In this document: positions 1 to 28,972 of the stretch, one piece after another
Layout: each line of letters begins with the position of its first letter
How positions within the stretch are numbered: position 1 is the stretch's first letter
DNA from: Haematococcus lacustris
Taxonomy: Eukaryota; Chlorophyta; Chlorophyceae; Chlamydomonadales; Haematococcaceae
Direction of reading: 5' to 3'
Length of the DNA stretch: 64,000 nucleotides
Assembly (NCBI GenBank): GCA_030144725.1
Contig: JASKMD010000013.1
Span: forward strand, 6,783,710-6,847,709
Position numbers and translations under genes: made by a program
The notes under the pieces: model-generated
Database searches by the model: none
What the model was told of the DNA's origin: nothing
What the model saw: only the letters and a program-made list of their open reading frames with translations

Positions 1-1892
1 AACGACAATGCCCCTTGCCAGTCTAGCTTAACCTCTGCGACCCTCGTTTCTTCCCTCTCCGCTGGACAAACCTATTGGCTGGTGAGCACCCCCATTGGCT
101 GTAGGACATCTGTCTGTTGCTCGCCACCACCACTAGCTAGGGTCTGAGTCAGCACGTAGCTCCTGCTGGGTGGGACAGGACAGGACCCTGGACCACTGCC
201 GACATGCTCAACACAACATGGGACTTGATAGGCAGTGGCAAAACAAGCAAACACCTCTGCAGCTGCTGGGAAAGACAGGGCAGGAGGTGGGACAGGACAG
301 GACAGGACAGGACGTCCTGATTGTTGTTCACATTTGGTGCCTTCCTATGTAGTTGCGCCTCGTGACAACACATCACCCACATGCCTGCTGTACTGCCCCC
401 AGCAAACACTCCCCCGTCAGCCCCCCCCTGGCGCATCCCCCCCCTCCTCCCCCCTGACTGCCACCCCCATGGGGTGTAGGCAGGCTGGGTGGTTTGGCCC
501 ACAGCCTCCACCTGCCCCTCGCCTCTGTATGGCTACTGTACCTTACTTTCATGCCTGGTGGGCTGCCTCACAGGGCTAGGGGGTGTGCACAGCTAAGCTG
601 ACCCTGCTGCTGTGGTGTGCATTGCACGGTGTATACGCCACCCAACCCCTCCATGTTGCACTGCCTGCCTGACTGCCTGCGGCTGATAGGCCTCCGGGCC
701 TACACAGCTACACTCCGTTTACCTTAAATTGCTATTCACCTACTTGTGCTCGCCTGACTGCAGCGTCTGACTGAAGCCTCTGGCGGCGCAATACCCAACT
801 CAACAATCTTGGTGGCAAATTTGGGCGCAACCTGGTGCGCCGCTGCAAACAGCAGGCAGTTCCAACATGACGCGTGCATGCTAAGCAGGGCAGCTAAAGC
901 AATAACGCTGAGTTGGGTACTTGAGTGCTAGGACTGGGGCACAACTGGCAACCACATGGCAACCACATCACGCAGCTGTCGTTTCTAATGAGGGTGCAAG
1001 AGTAGTCCTGCACCACTTGTCACCCCCCCTGGTAGGCTGGCCGCCCTGGCTCTGGTGGTTAAGTGCTAGGACGGGGGCACAACTAAGGCAACCACATGGG
1101 GCAAGCAGCAGGGCCATCCAACCTTGTCATCCCCTGGTAGGCTGGCCGCCCTGGCTCTTGTGGTGTTAAGCACAAACGAGGTGGCAGTGTCATACCCTGG
1201 CTGTTCACCTAGCTGCAGATGTCTAGCACCTGTGTGCTTACCGCACCCTACACTGCAGGACTGACGTGAAGTGAAGTCAGTGGAATCAGCCGGCATAGCT
1301 TCATAGCTGCGTAGCTGCATGAGCACAGCTTGCATAGCAGCAGAGTCATGAGTAGCATTGTCCGCCCGACAATGGTGCTCTTTACTCTCATGGGGTGCTC
1401 TTATTAGGGTGATCCTCTTCGAGGATGGGCAAGAAGCGTACGACCAAGTGCGAGGAGTATTTCATTTGCTATCGCTTGAGTTACCAGCCACGTCAAGGCC
1501 TTAGTGTAGATACAAAGGCATTCTGAATGATGCGTCGGTGATGTGGGAAAGCGTGAAGGCTTCTAGAGCTAGTGTTTGGGGGCTGGCTACCCCCCCCATT
1601 GAACCACCACGTAAGGGACATTTGACTTTGCGGCGTGCCTGGTGAGAGTTGAGTTGTCATTTTACCGCGGAACGCCTTTTCTTTGCGTTGCGCTTGCGCC
1701 TGCGCGCCCGAGCTGCTGGCACCCTACGGTGACCGGCAGTCTGCCAGGCACGCGAACGGTTTCGCTCTGCGCAATGGGCCTTTCAAGTGTTGCCTAACAA
1801 CACCCACAACGCGGGATGCAGAGTTCTCCGCTGCGGTATACTGCGGTACACTTTACGCATGGAGCCCAGTTTTCTCTTTTTACACAGCCAGC
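1..1892. other. No recognised gene
   Basis: Short ORFs here overlap one another on both strands and show no family motif. A 33-codon ATG frame starting MGKKRTTK at about 1424 ends without a convincing splice donor. The only clear structure is the duplication near 0.93-1.17 kb, listed separately. Confidence 0.5.
925..1170. repeat. Imperfect tandem duplication, two units
   Basis: Two adjacent blocks begin with 'gtgctaggac', run through 'gggcacaact' and 'aaccacatgg', and end with 'ctggtaggctggccgccctg'. The second block is shorter in the middle. No coding potential is evident. Confidence 0.7.
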
Positions 1893-3442
1893 TCAGTCGC
1901 ACTCTGCCTGCTCATTTAAATGCTGCAGCACCATGTATCGTAGGTCAGCACGCAATGTGTTGGCTGGCACACACAACCCCACTGCCTTGCAATACTCGTT
2001 TAACATCTTCACGCTCAGCTTCTTGCCCAAGGTGCACAGCTGCATCACGCTGTCTGGTGCAAATGAGCACAGAAGGGTGAGGCACTCATCGTCCCAATGC
2101 TTGTCATCCCGCTTCTGATCGAACATGGGCATGGCTACAAAGGGCTTTGTGATGGAGGGCCTCATACACAAACCCCTTGGTGCGGGGGTCATGCATTGGG
2201 CACATGCACATGCAGTCTCTGACCACTCAACGTGGATCCTCGCAGCACATCAGGGCAGGGCAGGTAGCATGCAGGTAGCTGTACCTTCAGGTGTACCTTT
2301 AGCTTCACATGTGCCTCATCCATTGTCCCCACTCCCAGCCCCACCCCCTGCCCCACCCCCTGTGACCACTCAACCTGGAACCCTGCAGCAGGAAAGAAGC
2401 AGCTGTGCATGCTCATAGAGCCGGGGATGGATGATGCAAAGGCATGTGCATCCCGCTGTGGAGCACTGCAAAGCTGTACCTCCTGTGTGCTCAGCTCCAA
2501 GCACCACCGATGACTCACACTTGCTCGTGCACGGTGAGCCTTGCTGGGGTCAGCAGCAGTAGCTGCCTTGTGATATGCATTGCAATGCTGCACAAACCCC
2601 AATGCATTGCACTTCCCAACACGATCAGCCAGAATCTCACCCCTCAACCACTGCTTCACCACCCCTCCCTCTAAATCATGCCTGCCCTTGAAGTGTGCCG
2701 TAGCCCCATAGCTCCACCACACTGGCACGCTGAACCTCTGTGCCATACCCCAATGCTGTCGCATGGCTGGGGCGCCCTTGAACTGCCCTGCACACCCATC
2801 AGACCACATATACAACTGCCTCATGTCCATGTCATGCTCTGCCAGCAAATAACACACCACCTGGTTTACTGCTGCTTGGGTAATGGCTGCCGACTGCTCC
2901 TTCCCATCTGTCATCACATACACGGTCTGCTCATAGTAGGCCCCCTCTTTGTTCTTGAAGTATGCACACGCCACGAGAATGCCTATCTGCGCTGCATGCC
3001 AGTGCTCTGACATGATCTCAACGCTGCGCTCAACAGTCAGCTTCTCTGACCAATCACATGAAATAACCACCTTCCCATCCTTGCCTGCCTTGACGGCCTC
3101 ACGATGCTCACGGAAAACCTGCAGCTGGTGATGTGCCAACCGGTGGTGCTTGATGTACTCTGGCATCTGCTTGTTCAGCATGCCTACAGCATCACTCAAG
3201 CTCACCCTCATGCACAGCAGCTCAACCGGCCGGCTGCCTACCAACATGCACAGCGGGCAGCATGGCACCCCTTCCGTCTGTAGGGGTGGGATTTGGAGTA
3301 CAAGCCCATGCCTGCAAGCATGTGCACACGCCAGCTCCTGAAACCCCTCTTGACAATTGTCGACAATAGATGAGAACTTGACAGGGGGTCCACAATTGAG
3401 ATCCCTAGCTAGTGACGCAGGGCTGGAGACTTCGATTCACTT
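1893..3442 (-). pseudogene. DDE-transposase-like protein, partial or decayed
   Basis: The main frame is open from a stop near 3443 down to 2189, about 400 codons, with no obvious start Met. It carries three blocks typical of an anonymous eukaryotic transposon-derived family with an RNase H-like core. These are 'ISCDWSEKL' (first acidic residue), 'LYMWSDGCAGQFKG' (second, about 160 residues into the 359-residue GTG-initiated frame) and 'GATAHFKGRHDLEGG'. After about 'CLELSTQE' the frame becomes low complexity, and a donor-like 'GAG|gtacag' lies there. A second frame (1893-2192) continues with a plausible C-terminus including 'LGKKLSVKMLNEY'. I read this as spliced or frameshifted. No terminal repeats were found. 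Family assignment rests on motif recall only. It is probably inactive. Confidence 0.6.
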
Positions 3443-5321
3443 CGATGGTTGTGAGACTGGCATCAGCAGAGTGGGCAGCATGGAGGAGGGTTTGGCCCAC
3501 CTTTTGGAGCCTAATTAACAAGGGATTGATGCACTTGCTACTGCTGTGCTCCTACTGTGGTCTCCTCCTAGTTCCAGAGCCCCTGAGCCAGCGCATGTTG
3601 ATTTTCATGTTAGACATGAGGTCGGGCTCCTAACACATCGCGCACTATCCATCGCGTTAAAGAAGGACTCACCGCTACTGGGTCAACGTACATCAAGTCC
3701 GCAGGCTCGGTAGGGTCAGATACCCGGCAACATGCCCTTCCGGCTCAGCGTGTGCCTCAGCGCAGCCGCTTTCCGACGCTTCAATCCGCGTGTGAATCGG
3801 TGCAGAAATGAACCCGGAAAAGCCGTTGTCCCTTATCGTTAGGGGGGTTGGTGGTTCAATGGGAGGGGTAGCCGGCTGCAGTATAGGTGTTGGTGTAGGT
3901 GCGCACATGCAGTGCATGGAGTGCGCCTAAGGATAGTCATGTCGCATATCATAACCCATAGCAACATGCATAACCCATAGCAGCAACGACTAGGAAGCAT
4001 ACCAGCAACTAGACCTGGGACATGCTTGTCAGGATTCAGCAGTTGTCATGCTAGGCCAGCATCGCTATGTGAGATGCTGTTGATTGAAGCCCCATCGTTG
4101 CTGTGCTGTGTGTCAACATGTGTCAATTGCGCTTCTCAGAACTAGCAACCACTTGACAAATCTGTTCAAGTGGCAGCAAACCTCAGTCCAGGGGAGGGGT
4201 GGGGTGGGGGGGCGTTGCTCCAGATACACTCCAGAGCTGGCGCGATGTTTGGCCTTCCACATGATGCGGCCCCGGCTCAATTGCATGGGGCTGTGCAGAT
4301 ATCACTGAGTTGCCTTGGGTATCACATCCGGCCCGGCTGCAGGTTGCTTGCTGGCACTGTCATTGAGTTCGTACTGCACTGCACTGGACGTCTTGCAAGA
4401 AACGACTAATCAGGGAATGTAGTTGCGCTTGTTATGGGATGCAAAGTGTGTGATGGATGAAGAGGTGTGATAAAGGAAGGGAGGAAGGAAATGCCAGCAA
4501 TTGCATCAAGCATTACAAGGACGTGTGTATCAGAAAGGAAGCCAAACAGTCAAAAATTGCAGATGTACATTGCAAAGATGAATGATGTACGCCACAAATG
4601 CACACACTCTCCTTCACAAATGGTAATGTATACTACTGTAAGCTGCTGTTGTCTTTTCTGCTCAACGCTTTCACCTAAATCACCAGGGTCCATAGCATCC
4701 ATATGACAGTGTGGGGAACGCTACCGCCCCACACATGCTTGCCCCTACCTTATACCTTGTCGATGGCTACGAGCAGCCAGCATGCACAATGCAACATCAG
4801 GAGCCTGCACTCTGCTAGCTGTGGCATTCTTGTCTGCGAACTTACGTCAAAAAGACTCACCAATGTCCTCATTGGGTCCCTAGCTTATCTAATGCACACA
4901 TCACAAGGCTGGACAGTCGTGGCAATACACGGTACTGCTCGAGGTTTGTCAGTATGCAAGCCGTCAAGAATGGGAAAGGAGGGGAGAGGGGTTCAAGCAA
5001 AAACAAAGGGAAGAGGTAAGCTAACCAGGAGAGGAAGAAAGCAGCAGCCCAGCCCATGCTCGACTTCAAGCTGCTCCCAAGTGCTCTTTGTGGAGACGTC
5101 AATCAGAATGGCAGACGGCCTGGGCCAGAGCCAGATTGCCGCCACGCACTCGAAAACCATGTCGTGTTTCTCTGTTGTAGTTGGCCGCCCCTTCGTTGTG
5201 AACTGACCCAGAGCCCCAGCCTGACCCTATGCCCTCCTTTTCCCCCACCAGCGCAGCGCTCACCGATGGTTTGTAGCATGGCCCGCTCCTGCAGCAGCTG
5301 TTGGTTGCGAGGCAATACATC
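3443..5321. other. Intergenic stretch, no gene recognised
   Basis: The short frames here (largest 167 codons, plus strand 4703-5206) have no motif and overlap opposite-strand frames of similar quality. It should include the 3' flank of the channel gene that ends at 5322. Confidence 0.45.
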
Positions 5322-21911
<16,590 letters not shown>

Positions 21912-24250
21912 CTGGATGGAAATCACAAGGGTAGCAGGACTGCGGATGCAAGCTGTGTGGATGTGGTGTGAATATTAATGCGGCTTTGTCTGTGTTGTTG
22001 TGAGATTGCACCAGGGATGTCAGGGATTGTGCCAGATCATTACTGTCATATCATAACTTGTGCCAGAAACTGAGTCAGGGTTTGTGCCATTTGTTATAGG
22101 CTGGAGTGAATGCTGCCTGTATGACAAGCATGATGGGGCATAAACAGCCACAGGGCAAAAACAGTCACGGAGCATACCATGCTGAGGCTCTGGCTAGGTC
22201 CGATATCCGAGAAGGTGGGTGGGTGGGCACTGTCATTACAACAGGGGCTGGGTTAGGACCCTAACCACTACCTGACAAGTGGCAGCACCTGGCAAGTAAG
22301 CAGATGAAGCTTGAGATTAACCTCGTGATCCTACCCATGAGTGACAGCCAACACAGACCTGGATTGCAAACTGGCATCTGGCCAAAGAGGAGTAAACAGA
22401 ACCTAGGAGGTATGACATTTTGCGACATCGTGTAAATACCTTGTTGCTGGAAACTATTCATTAGCTTTATTGTAATAGTTGGCTACCCATGGTCACCCAT
22501 GTGACTCCTTTATAACCAATTGAGCCACTCACTGCACGACGGGGCGGATAACTTTTAGTAGCAAGTACTGAAGCGACGGCCCCGTCTACTCTTTTAATGA
22601 CTGGAATGAACCAGGGCTGTGACACCATACCTCAACATGTGATAGTGATAGCTTCTTACTTGCTTCTTCTTGGCTCTTGCGGCAGAGCAGCTCTGGTGGC
22701 AGCTGAAGGTGATGTAAATGTTGCTTCTCCGCAGGCGGCTCAATGGTGGGCCTGTGGTGTGCAGTCACAGGACAGGGGTCCTACACGTTAGCACTCTCCA
22801 AATGGTGGCTCCTGCAGCACACCACCTGCACCTCATCGCACTGAGCCTGGCAAGGCAACCAATGCTACCCAGCCTGCCAAGGACAAGAGCAGGCCTCGCT
22901 AGGATAAGCCAGCCAATACTCCCCCTCCACATCAGCCGCCTGGCAGGTAGCTGGACAGGGACAAACCGACAGTGCATTGGTAAGAGCAGGCAATGCCTCC
23001 TGCAGCTGGGGCCTGGCTTCAAGGCCATCATGGCTATAAGTTGCTCATATGCAATGTCCTTGCAGTTAATGAGCTGAATGGGGAGCCCCAGTGGAGCCAG
23101 GTGAGCCCAGATGAAAAGTGTTCAAGGGAGGCACATCTACTTCCTAACTTGCGTGACAAGTGTGGTGTGTAGAGCAGAGCCACCAGAACGCATTTGGAGT
23201 TGGCCTAAGAACTAACCTGACATAATGTTCTGAAGCATTTCCACTCTGCCGCAGTGACGCCTCCTCCGCAAATCGTATACTTTTGGTGCTTGAGCCCTCT
23301 AGCAGGCTCCTTTTGGCAAAGAGCTTATGGGGCTGCGAAATGTACACGGGACACGGATCATGTGAACCGCACGGGAGGGCGCAGCAGGCCAGGTCACCAG
23401 CGATCGACAGTATTGCCACCTGCGTTGTGGGTGGGTCGGATTCTGGGTGGATCCGACCCGGTTGCGCCATCTAAAGCAGAAGGTGCAGGGTTGCACGTTG
23501 TTGGCGGCACGCACGGCAGTACAGTACAGTGTGCGGTTTGCACGCGTGTGCGGTTCCCACGCTGTTCACACTGTCGATGTCCTGTTAGGACCACCGTTTG
23601 TATGGCACCTGTCAGGACCACTGTTTGTATGGCAATGTAACCGGCAGGCACTCAGGCGTTCCCAATTGACAGGTAACGTACTTTTGGTAGTATGACGGCT
23701 GCAACTCTGCACGCACTGCGGCAATGATCGTGCTGTATGCGTGTGGTGTAGATCACCAGCCAGTTACCTACCCACCGCCTTCAAACAACAAACCCTTCAG
23801 TCAGTACGACATGCTCAGAGTCAAAGTCAGGGTTCAAAATGTGGCCCGTTGCGAGGCATGCTGTCATCGTTGACCGCGCTTCTTAACTGCTCTGTACCAG
23901 CATGCGCGTCGGTAGCAGCAGCACGAAGGCTATTGGCAAGTGCGGCTGGGAGATGTGCTCCACAACCCGGTTCTCGCCACCGGTCTACAGCATGAGAAGG
24001 CTAGGGCTTACAGTGCCACCTCACACCGACAGTAATAGACGAACATTTCAATGGGTGGTAGCTCACTAGTTCTGTGCCATAGGGTCTGCCTTTCCTCGAA
24101 GAAAACAGGGCGTCAGGGTCTCACATCGCCTGGTCACTCCCCGCAGCTTCGCACTTCCGCACTGCTCCCGCACTTTCTACATGACCTCTGCATCGCGCAG
24201 CCAGCAAGCCAGCAAAGCTTATCAACACGCACGCTGTTGCTGACCTCGCT
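21912..24250. other. Region between divergent genes, no gene recognised
   Basis: It should hold the missing 5' exon(s) and promoter of the minus-strand channel and the promoter of the plus-strand leucine-rich gene at 24.25 kb. I could not pick either. A short direct repeat 'gaccac(c/t)gtttgtatggca' occurs twice near 23590-23635. Confidence 0.45.
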
Positions 24251-26012
24251 ATGAATGATGGTACGGGATCGATGAAGCCTTGCGCACCCCCTCCTGCCAC
24301 TTCGCTGCTTGACCTTCACGTATCAATGCTGGCTAACATTGCCAGCCGGGTCACGCAGCTTGGGGCGGGGAATGAGCTGTCCCTCACCTGCAAAGCTTTT
24401 CTCCCACGCAAACCTGCTGCACGCCCCAGCCTTCCGCATCCAGCTGGATCGGCAGCGCTGCGACCAGCTCCTCACGCCCCGCGTGGTCTCAGCCCTGCAA
24501 GCCAGGAGCAGGAAGCTGGCATTGAGCCTGGAGCAGCCCCTGGGGCAGGACAGTGAGCAGCTCACTGACCTGCTGGCCCATACCTTGGACAAGCTGGGCA
24601 GATGTGTGGCGGTGGAGGCCTGCAAGCTGTGCAGCAGTGTAGACCTGCACCGCCTGGACTGCACACCAGGCCTTGCTCAGCAGCTGCTGGGCAGCTTCAC
24701 AGGGCTATCTGCCCTGTCCCTCCATGGCTACGCCGTCACCTGCAGCGGTCTGGCCAGCCTGCTGTCCCACCCGCAGCTGGCCCTGCAGCTGCAGCAGCTG
24801 GACATAACTAACACCATCATCCTGGAGCCTGAGCACCCTACTCCCGCCGTGACCCTTGCCAACCTTTTTGATGGGTCCAGGCTGAAGCAGCTGAGCTTGG
24901 ATGCCGACTGGCAGTCATTGCTGCCCAACCTGCAGCCCCTGGCCCAGCACCTGACCCAGCTGCACATAGGCCAGTGGCACCAGAGCCAATCCGCCCTTAC
25001 ATCAGCCGTGGGTGCGCTGCCCCAGCTCGAAGTGCTGACAGCACACTGCAGGCACCATGATGCCGACCTGGAGGGTCTGCCCCAGCTGCTGCAGGCGCTG
25101 CCCCGGCTGCACACCCTGCAGCTGCCGGGGACCAGTGTCAAGGGAGGTGGCCAGCTGGTAGAGCTGTTGGGAGCCACCCAGCTCACCAGCATCCAACTGG
25201 CAACAGTCAGCGGTTTGACCTGCTCATTTGCGGGCTGGGTACCTTACATGTGGAGCCGACTTGAGTTGACGGGCGTGCTTGGATGGGACGATGTCGCCTG
25301 CCTGCCCCTGGACTCCCTCACCCAACCCTTTGTGTTGGGTGCCCTTGAGGTCTACGGCAGAAGTGATCACAGCAATGAGTTCTGCACCGGGGTAACGTCA
25401 GCAAACGTCCGGAACATGACAGAAGACTGCCATGTGCCAGTGAAGATTGGGTCGCTGAAGTTGGACATGTTGCACATCCCAGCAGCACTTGAGCAGAGCA
25501 GCAGCCCTCCCACCACATCAGCCATTGCGCAGCAACATGAGAAGTTGCAGCTGCTTGTCAATGTGCTAAAGGTGCTGCATTGCTTTGAACGTGTCACTGT
25601 CTACGGCATGTTGAAGGCAAGTGTGGAGGATGTGGTGGTGGTGGCTCCTCTGTTCCAGAGCTGCACTAAGCTTTACTTTGATCAGTGTGGCCTGGCCCCC
25701 TCATTGGAGTTCTGGCGTCAGCTGGTGCAGCTCATGCCCACTGTCACTTATGTCCGCTTCACGGATTGCACTGGTGTTGACACTGAAGCCATGTGTGAGT
25801 CACTGGTGCTGATGGCTGAGCAGCCCTGGGCTCGGTGGCTTGATATCATCATCCACATCACCACTTACTGCTATCAGCTCCCAGAATGCTGCAGCAGCAG
25901 GTTTGAGCAAGTCAGCTACAAGCAAGTCCATTTTGAGCAGGTCAACAGCAGGTTTGACCACAACCCTGCCAGCCCTGCGGTGTTCCGGGTGCGCTTTTGT
26001 GTGTCTGACTAA
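24251..26012 (+). pseudogene. F-box-like/leucine-rich protein, copy 1, frameshifted
   Basis: It is a paralogue of the intact gene at 27224. The start at 24251 gives 'LLDLHVSMLANIASRVTQLG' then 'NELSLTCKAF'. The homologous continuation 'SHANLLHAPAFRIQLDRQRC' is in the next frame. At 24395-24405 this copy has four T where the intact paralogue has three ('gctttctccc'), so one extra T breaks the frame. From there the frame is open to the stop at 26012. It shows leucine-rich segments such as 'LPQLLQALPRLHTLQLPGT' and a conserved end 'ESLVLMAEQPWARWLD'. F-box-like plus LRR proteins usually choose substrates for SCF ubiquitin ligases; that role is inference. A sequencing error in the T run is the main alternative. 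Confidence 0.7.
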
Positions 26013-26221
26013 TGCCTTGACCACACTGCACATACCACTGACCCATGTCACATGCCCACATGTGTGGTGTGCGTGATGCATCAGTGATGAAGAAGTGCAA
26101 GTTTGACGAGGATGCCTGCTAGGCATGAGCAGTAGAGTATGCAGCACTGTGTGTCTGGGCATGTGTAGAGTGGCTGGGAGGGCAGGTGGCAGTGCTTGTG
26201 GCAGAGGCTGCAGTGACCAGG

Positions 26222-26434
26222 TCATGCCAACTCTACGCTATAGCCCTCGGGTCAGGCAATAATGTAGGTGGTAGGCGGGCTCATGTGCCATGTGCACTGG
26301 GTTTACTCCACACAGCCCAATAACACTGTTTGAGTCGGATCCAGTTAGTGGCTGCTAGTGGCTGATAGTGGCTGCTAGTAGGTACTTCTGATCCGGCTCA
26401 AATGGAGGCCCTAGTGAGGGACAAGGGGGCTGCA
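26222..26434 (+). mobile_element. Solo 3' end of the Fanzor-like element
   Basis: This is the reverse-complement orientation of the module that flanks the Fanzor-like ORFs in the array. It starts 'catgccaactctacgctata', contains the conserved hairpin arms (about 26330-26405) and ends 'gacaagggggctg'. No coding remnant is attached, so it moved or survived alone. Confidence 0.7.
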
Positions 26435-27223
26435 GTGACCTGGCGGCATGTGCATGGGATGTGCAGGCTATGGGGCAGGTCCAAGCAACAATGAGTCACA
26501 TGTTGACTTGAAGCCCACTGGCATGGACTGACAAGTGGCTCGGCTCTAATTGGCCCAGCGGGCAACAAGTACCACGCGTGTATGTCAGATTTCCTCCTTT
26601 AAATCGGCATGGCCCAGGCCCAGCTGATTGACAAGACAAACTGTTGTTTGTATACGTTGTGAAAAGCTGGTCTACAAGAACTGCAATTGCGGCTGCTGGC
26701 TCCCTCTCAAACAAACGAGCGGCTTCTGCCTTATGACTTACGTAGAAAAAGGGGTTACACGTACACCCTACCGCACGCCTCAATGTACACTCTCCCAGGC
26801 CTGACTGCCCTGGCCTTGGCGTCCTGTCACGGCTACAACCTAGTACAGTGCTGCAGCGATGCACAACACGAAGGGTTGGTGGGCGTCCAGGCCGTGCAGG
26901 CCCTTTGACGCAGTAGGCATATCGCGAAGGCTCGTTGATCAAGGCTGTGTAAGCGCTTACATATCTTGTAAACCTTCATGATTCATTTGTCACTGCAGAA
27001 GCTCACAGTCAGGTTAGACAAGCAAGCCAAAAAATGCCGAGGTAAAAAAAGCTGAGGTAAAAAAAGCTGAGGTAAAAAGTCATTCTAGGGACCTGAGTGA
27101 GTAAGTGTGAGTCAGTGTCCTCCCATGCAGAAGCTACACCGTAGCTGTGGTTGGTCGCAGTGGAAACAGCCAGTGTGAGACGTCAGAGTAAGCCAGCACA
27201 GTGCGCGACGTAGCTACCTAGCG
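26435..27223. other. Spacer between the two leucine-rich paralogues
   Basis: It contains a degenerate piece of repeat B near 26550 and a 15-bp unit 'gctgaggtaaaaaaa' repeated about three times at 27035-27080. The last 110 bp before 27224 also lie upstream of the third paralogue (63090-62980), so the duplicated segment included the promoter region. Confidence 0.55.
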
Positions 27224-28972
27224 ATGCCCACTTTCAGTGACGCCCCTGCTTCATGCATCGCTCTAGAGGAAATGGAGACAGTGTGCACATCGCCGCTGCA
27301 CTTGCCTGTAGCTTTACTCAACGACATCGCCGGCTGGGCCGTGCAGCTGGAGTGCGGAGGTGCCTTGTCTCTTACCTGCCGCGCTTTCTCCCACGCAAAC
27401 CTACTGCACGCCCCAGCCTTCCGCATCCAGCTGGATAGGCAGCGCTGCAATCAACAGCTGACGCCCCGAGTTGTGGCAGCCCTGCAAGCCAGGACGGGTA
27501 GACTGGCCCTCACATTCGAGCAGCCACGAGCGCAGGACAGCAGGCGTGCATTGAAGCTGCTGGGCCATACACTAACAAAGCTGGGGAGATGTGCAGCAGT
27601 GCAACTCTGCAAGCTGAGCAGAAGTGCGCCTACTAGACCTGACCTTGCCCTGGACTGCCCACCAAGCCTTGCCCAGCGCCTGCTCGACAGCTTCCCCAGC
27701 CTGACTGCCCTCACCATCAATGGCTACTCCGTCACAGGCAGCGGTCTGGCTAGCCTGCTGTGTCACCCGCAGCTGGCCCTGCACCTGCAGCAGCTGGACC
27801 TCACCAGCAATGTCATCAAAGAACCTAAGGAGCCTGGGCCAGGAGCAGGGGCTCTGTCCAACCTGTTCCAGCACGCCAAACTTGTGCATCTGAGCTTTGA
27901 TGTCTGTGTGGGCGGTCTGCTGCCCGACCTACAGCCCCTGGCCCAGCACCTGACCCAACTGTGTGTTGGGCAGTTCTACGGGACTATGTCAGCCTTCATA
28001 TCAGCCGTGGGTGCGCTGCCCCAGCTCCAGGTGCTGACAGCAAGCTGCGGGCATCATGGCGGCTCAATTGATCTGCCCCAGCTGCTGCAGGCGCTGCCCC
28101 GGCTGCACACCCTGCAGCTGCCTGGGACCATTGTCAAGGGGCAGGGGCAGCTGGTTGAGCTGCTGGCAGCCACCCAGCTCACCAGCGTGCATGTGGGGGG
28201 GTTCATGGACCTAGGGCAGCCGTGTGCAGGTCTACCCTGCAGCTGGCAGAGGCTGGAGGTATTGGGCACTGTTGACTGCACCTCAGCTGCCTGCCTGCCT
28301 CTGACATCCCTCACCCAGCCCCTGGTGCTGGGCAACCTGCTGGTTGGTCACCCTTCTGTGTCCATCACTGAGGTGTCAGCTGCAGTCCGCAACCTGACAC
28401 AGGCCTGCAAGGTGCCAGTAAGGATCCGGGTCTTGCAGCTGAGTATGCCTGACAGCAGTGGATCTGACAGCATGTCTGACAGCTCAGAAGAACCAGCTGA
28501 CCCTGGTCCCCCTCCCACCGTGCCCGCCATTGGGCAGCAGCGTGCGAAGTTGCAGCAGCTGGTTACTGTACTACAAGAGCTGCAAAGCATTGAGCTGCTT
28601 GCCATTTCCAACATGTTGGAGGTGAGTGTGGACGATGTGGTGGTGGTGGCTCCTCTTTGCCAGGGCTGCACTGCGCTTGGATTTATGTGGTGTGGCCTGT
28701 CCCCCTCATTGGAGTTCTGGCGTCAGCTGGTGCAGCTCATGCCCACTATCAGCCGTGTCAGCTTCATGGACTGCAAAGGTTCTGACACTGCAGCCATGTG
28801 TGAGTCTCTGGTGCTAATGGCTGAGCAGCCCTGGGCTCGGTGGCTTGATATCAGCATCGACATCACCCTTTACCGCTATGAGCTCCCAGAATGCTGCCAG
28901 GCTATCAACAGCAGGTTCGACAACCCTACCAGCCCTGCCATCTTCCGGGTGTGCTTCAGTGTGTCAGATTAG
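27224..28972 (+). CDS. F-box-like/leucine-rich repeat protein, copy 2 (intact)
   Basis: A single open frame of 582 residues. The N-terminus 'LPVALLNDIAGWAVQLECGG' then 'ALSLTCRAFSHANLL' fits a degenerate F-box helix pattern. The rest is leucine-rich: 'FPSLTALTINGYSVTGSGLA', 'LALHLQQLDLTSN', 'ALPQLQVLTASC', 'LPQLLQALPRLHTLQLPG', 'LVELLAATQLTSV'. An acidic Ser/Asp linker ('DSSGSDSMSDSSEE') precedes the conserved C-terminal block 'EFWRQLVQLMPTISRVSFMD'. The start ATG and about 110 bp upstream are conserved with copy 3. No introns are needed, unlike the neighbouring genes, which could mean a retroposed origin or a TE-carried family. Substrate adaptor function is inference. Confidence 0.75.
   Translation: MPTFSDAPASCIALEEMETVCTSPLHLPVALLNDIAGWAVQLECGGALSLTCRAFSHANLLHAPAFRIQLDRQRCNQQLTPRVVAALQARTGRLALTFEQPRAQDSRRALKLLGHTLTKLGRCAAVQLCKLSRSAPTRPDLALDCPPSLAQRLLDSFPSLTALTINGYSVTGSGLASLLCHPQLALHLQQLDLTSNVIKEPKEPGPGAGALSNLFQHAKLVHLSFDVCVGGLLPDLQPLAQHLTQLCVGQFYGTMSAFISAVGALPQLQVLTASCGHHGGSIDLPQLLQALPRLHTLQLPGTIVKGQGQLVELLAATQLTSVHVGGFMDLGQPCAGLPCSWQRLEVLGTVDCTSAACLPLTSLTQPLVLGNLLVGHPSVSITEVSAAVRNLTQACKVPVRIRVLQLSMPDSSGSDSMSDSSEEPADPGPPPTVPAIGQQRAKLQQLVTVLQELQSIELLAISNMLEVSVDDVVVVAPLCQGCTALGFMWCGLSPSLEFWRQLVQLMPTISRVSFMDCKGSDTAAMCESLVLMAEQPWARWLDISIDITLYRYELPECCQAINSRFDNPTSPAIFRVCFSVSD

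Noticed and set aside
1424..1525. Small ORF MGKKRTTK...
   Set aside because: Only 33 codons, no clear donor and no following exon. Could be chance.
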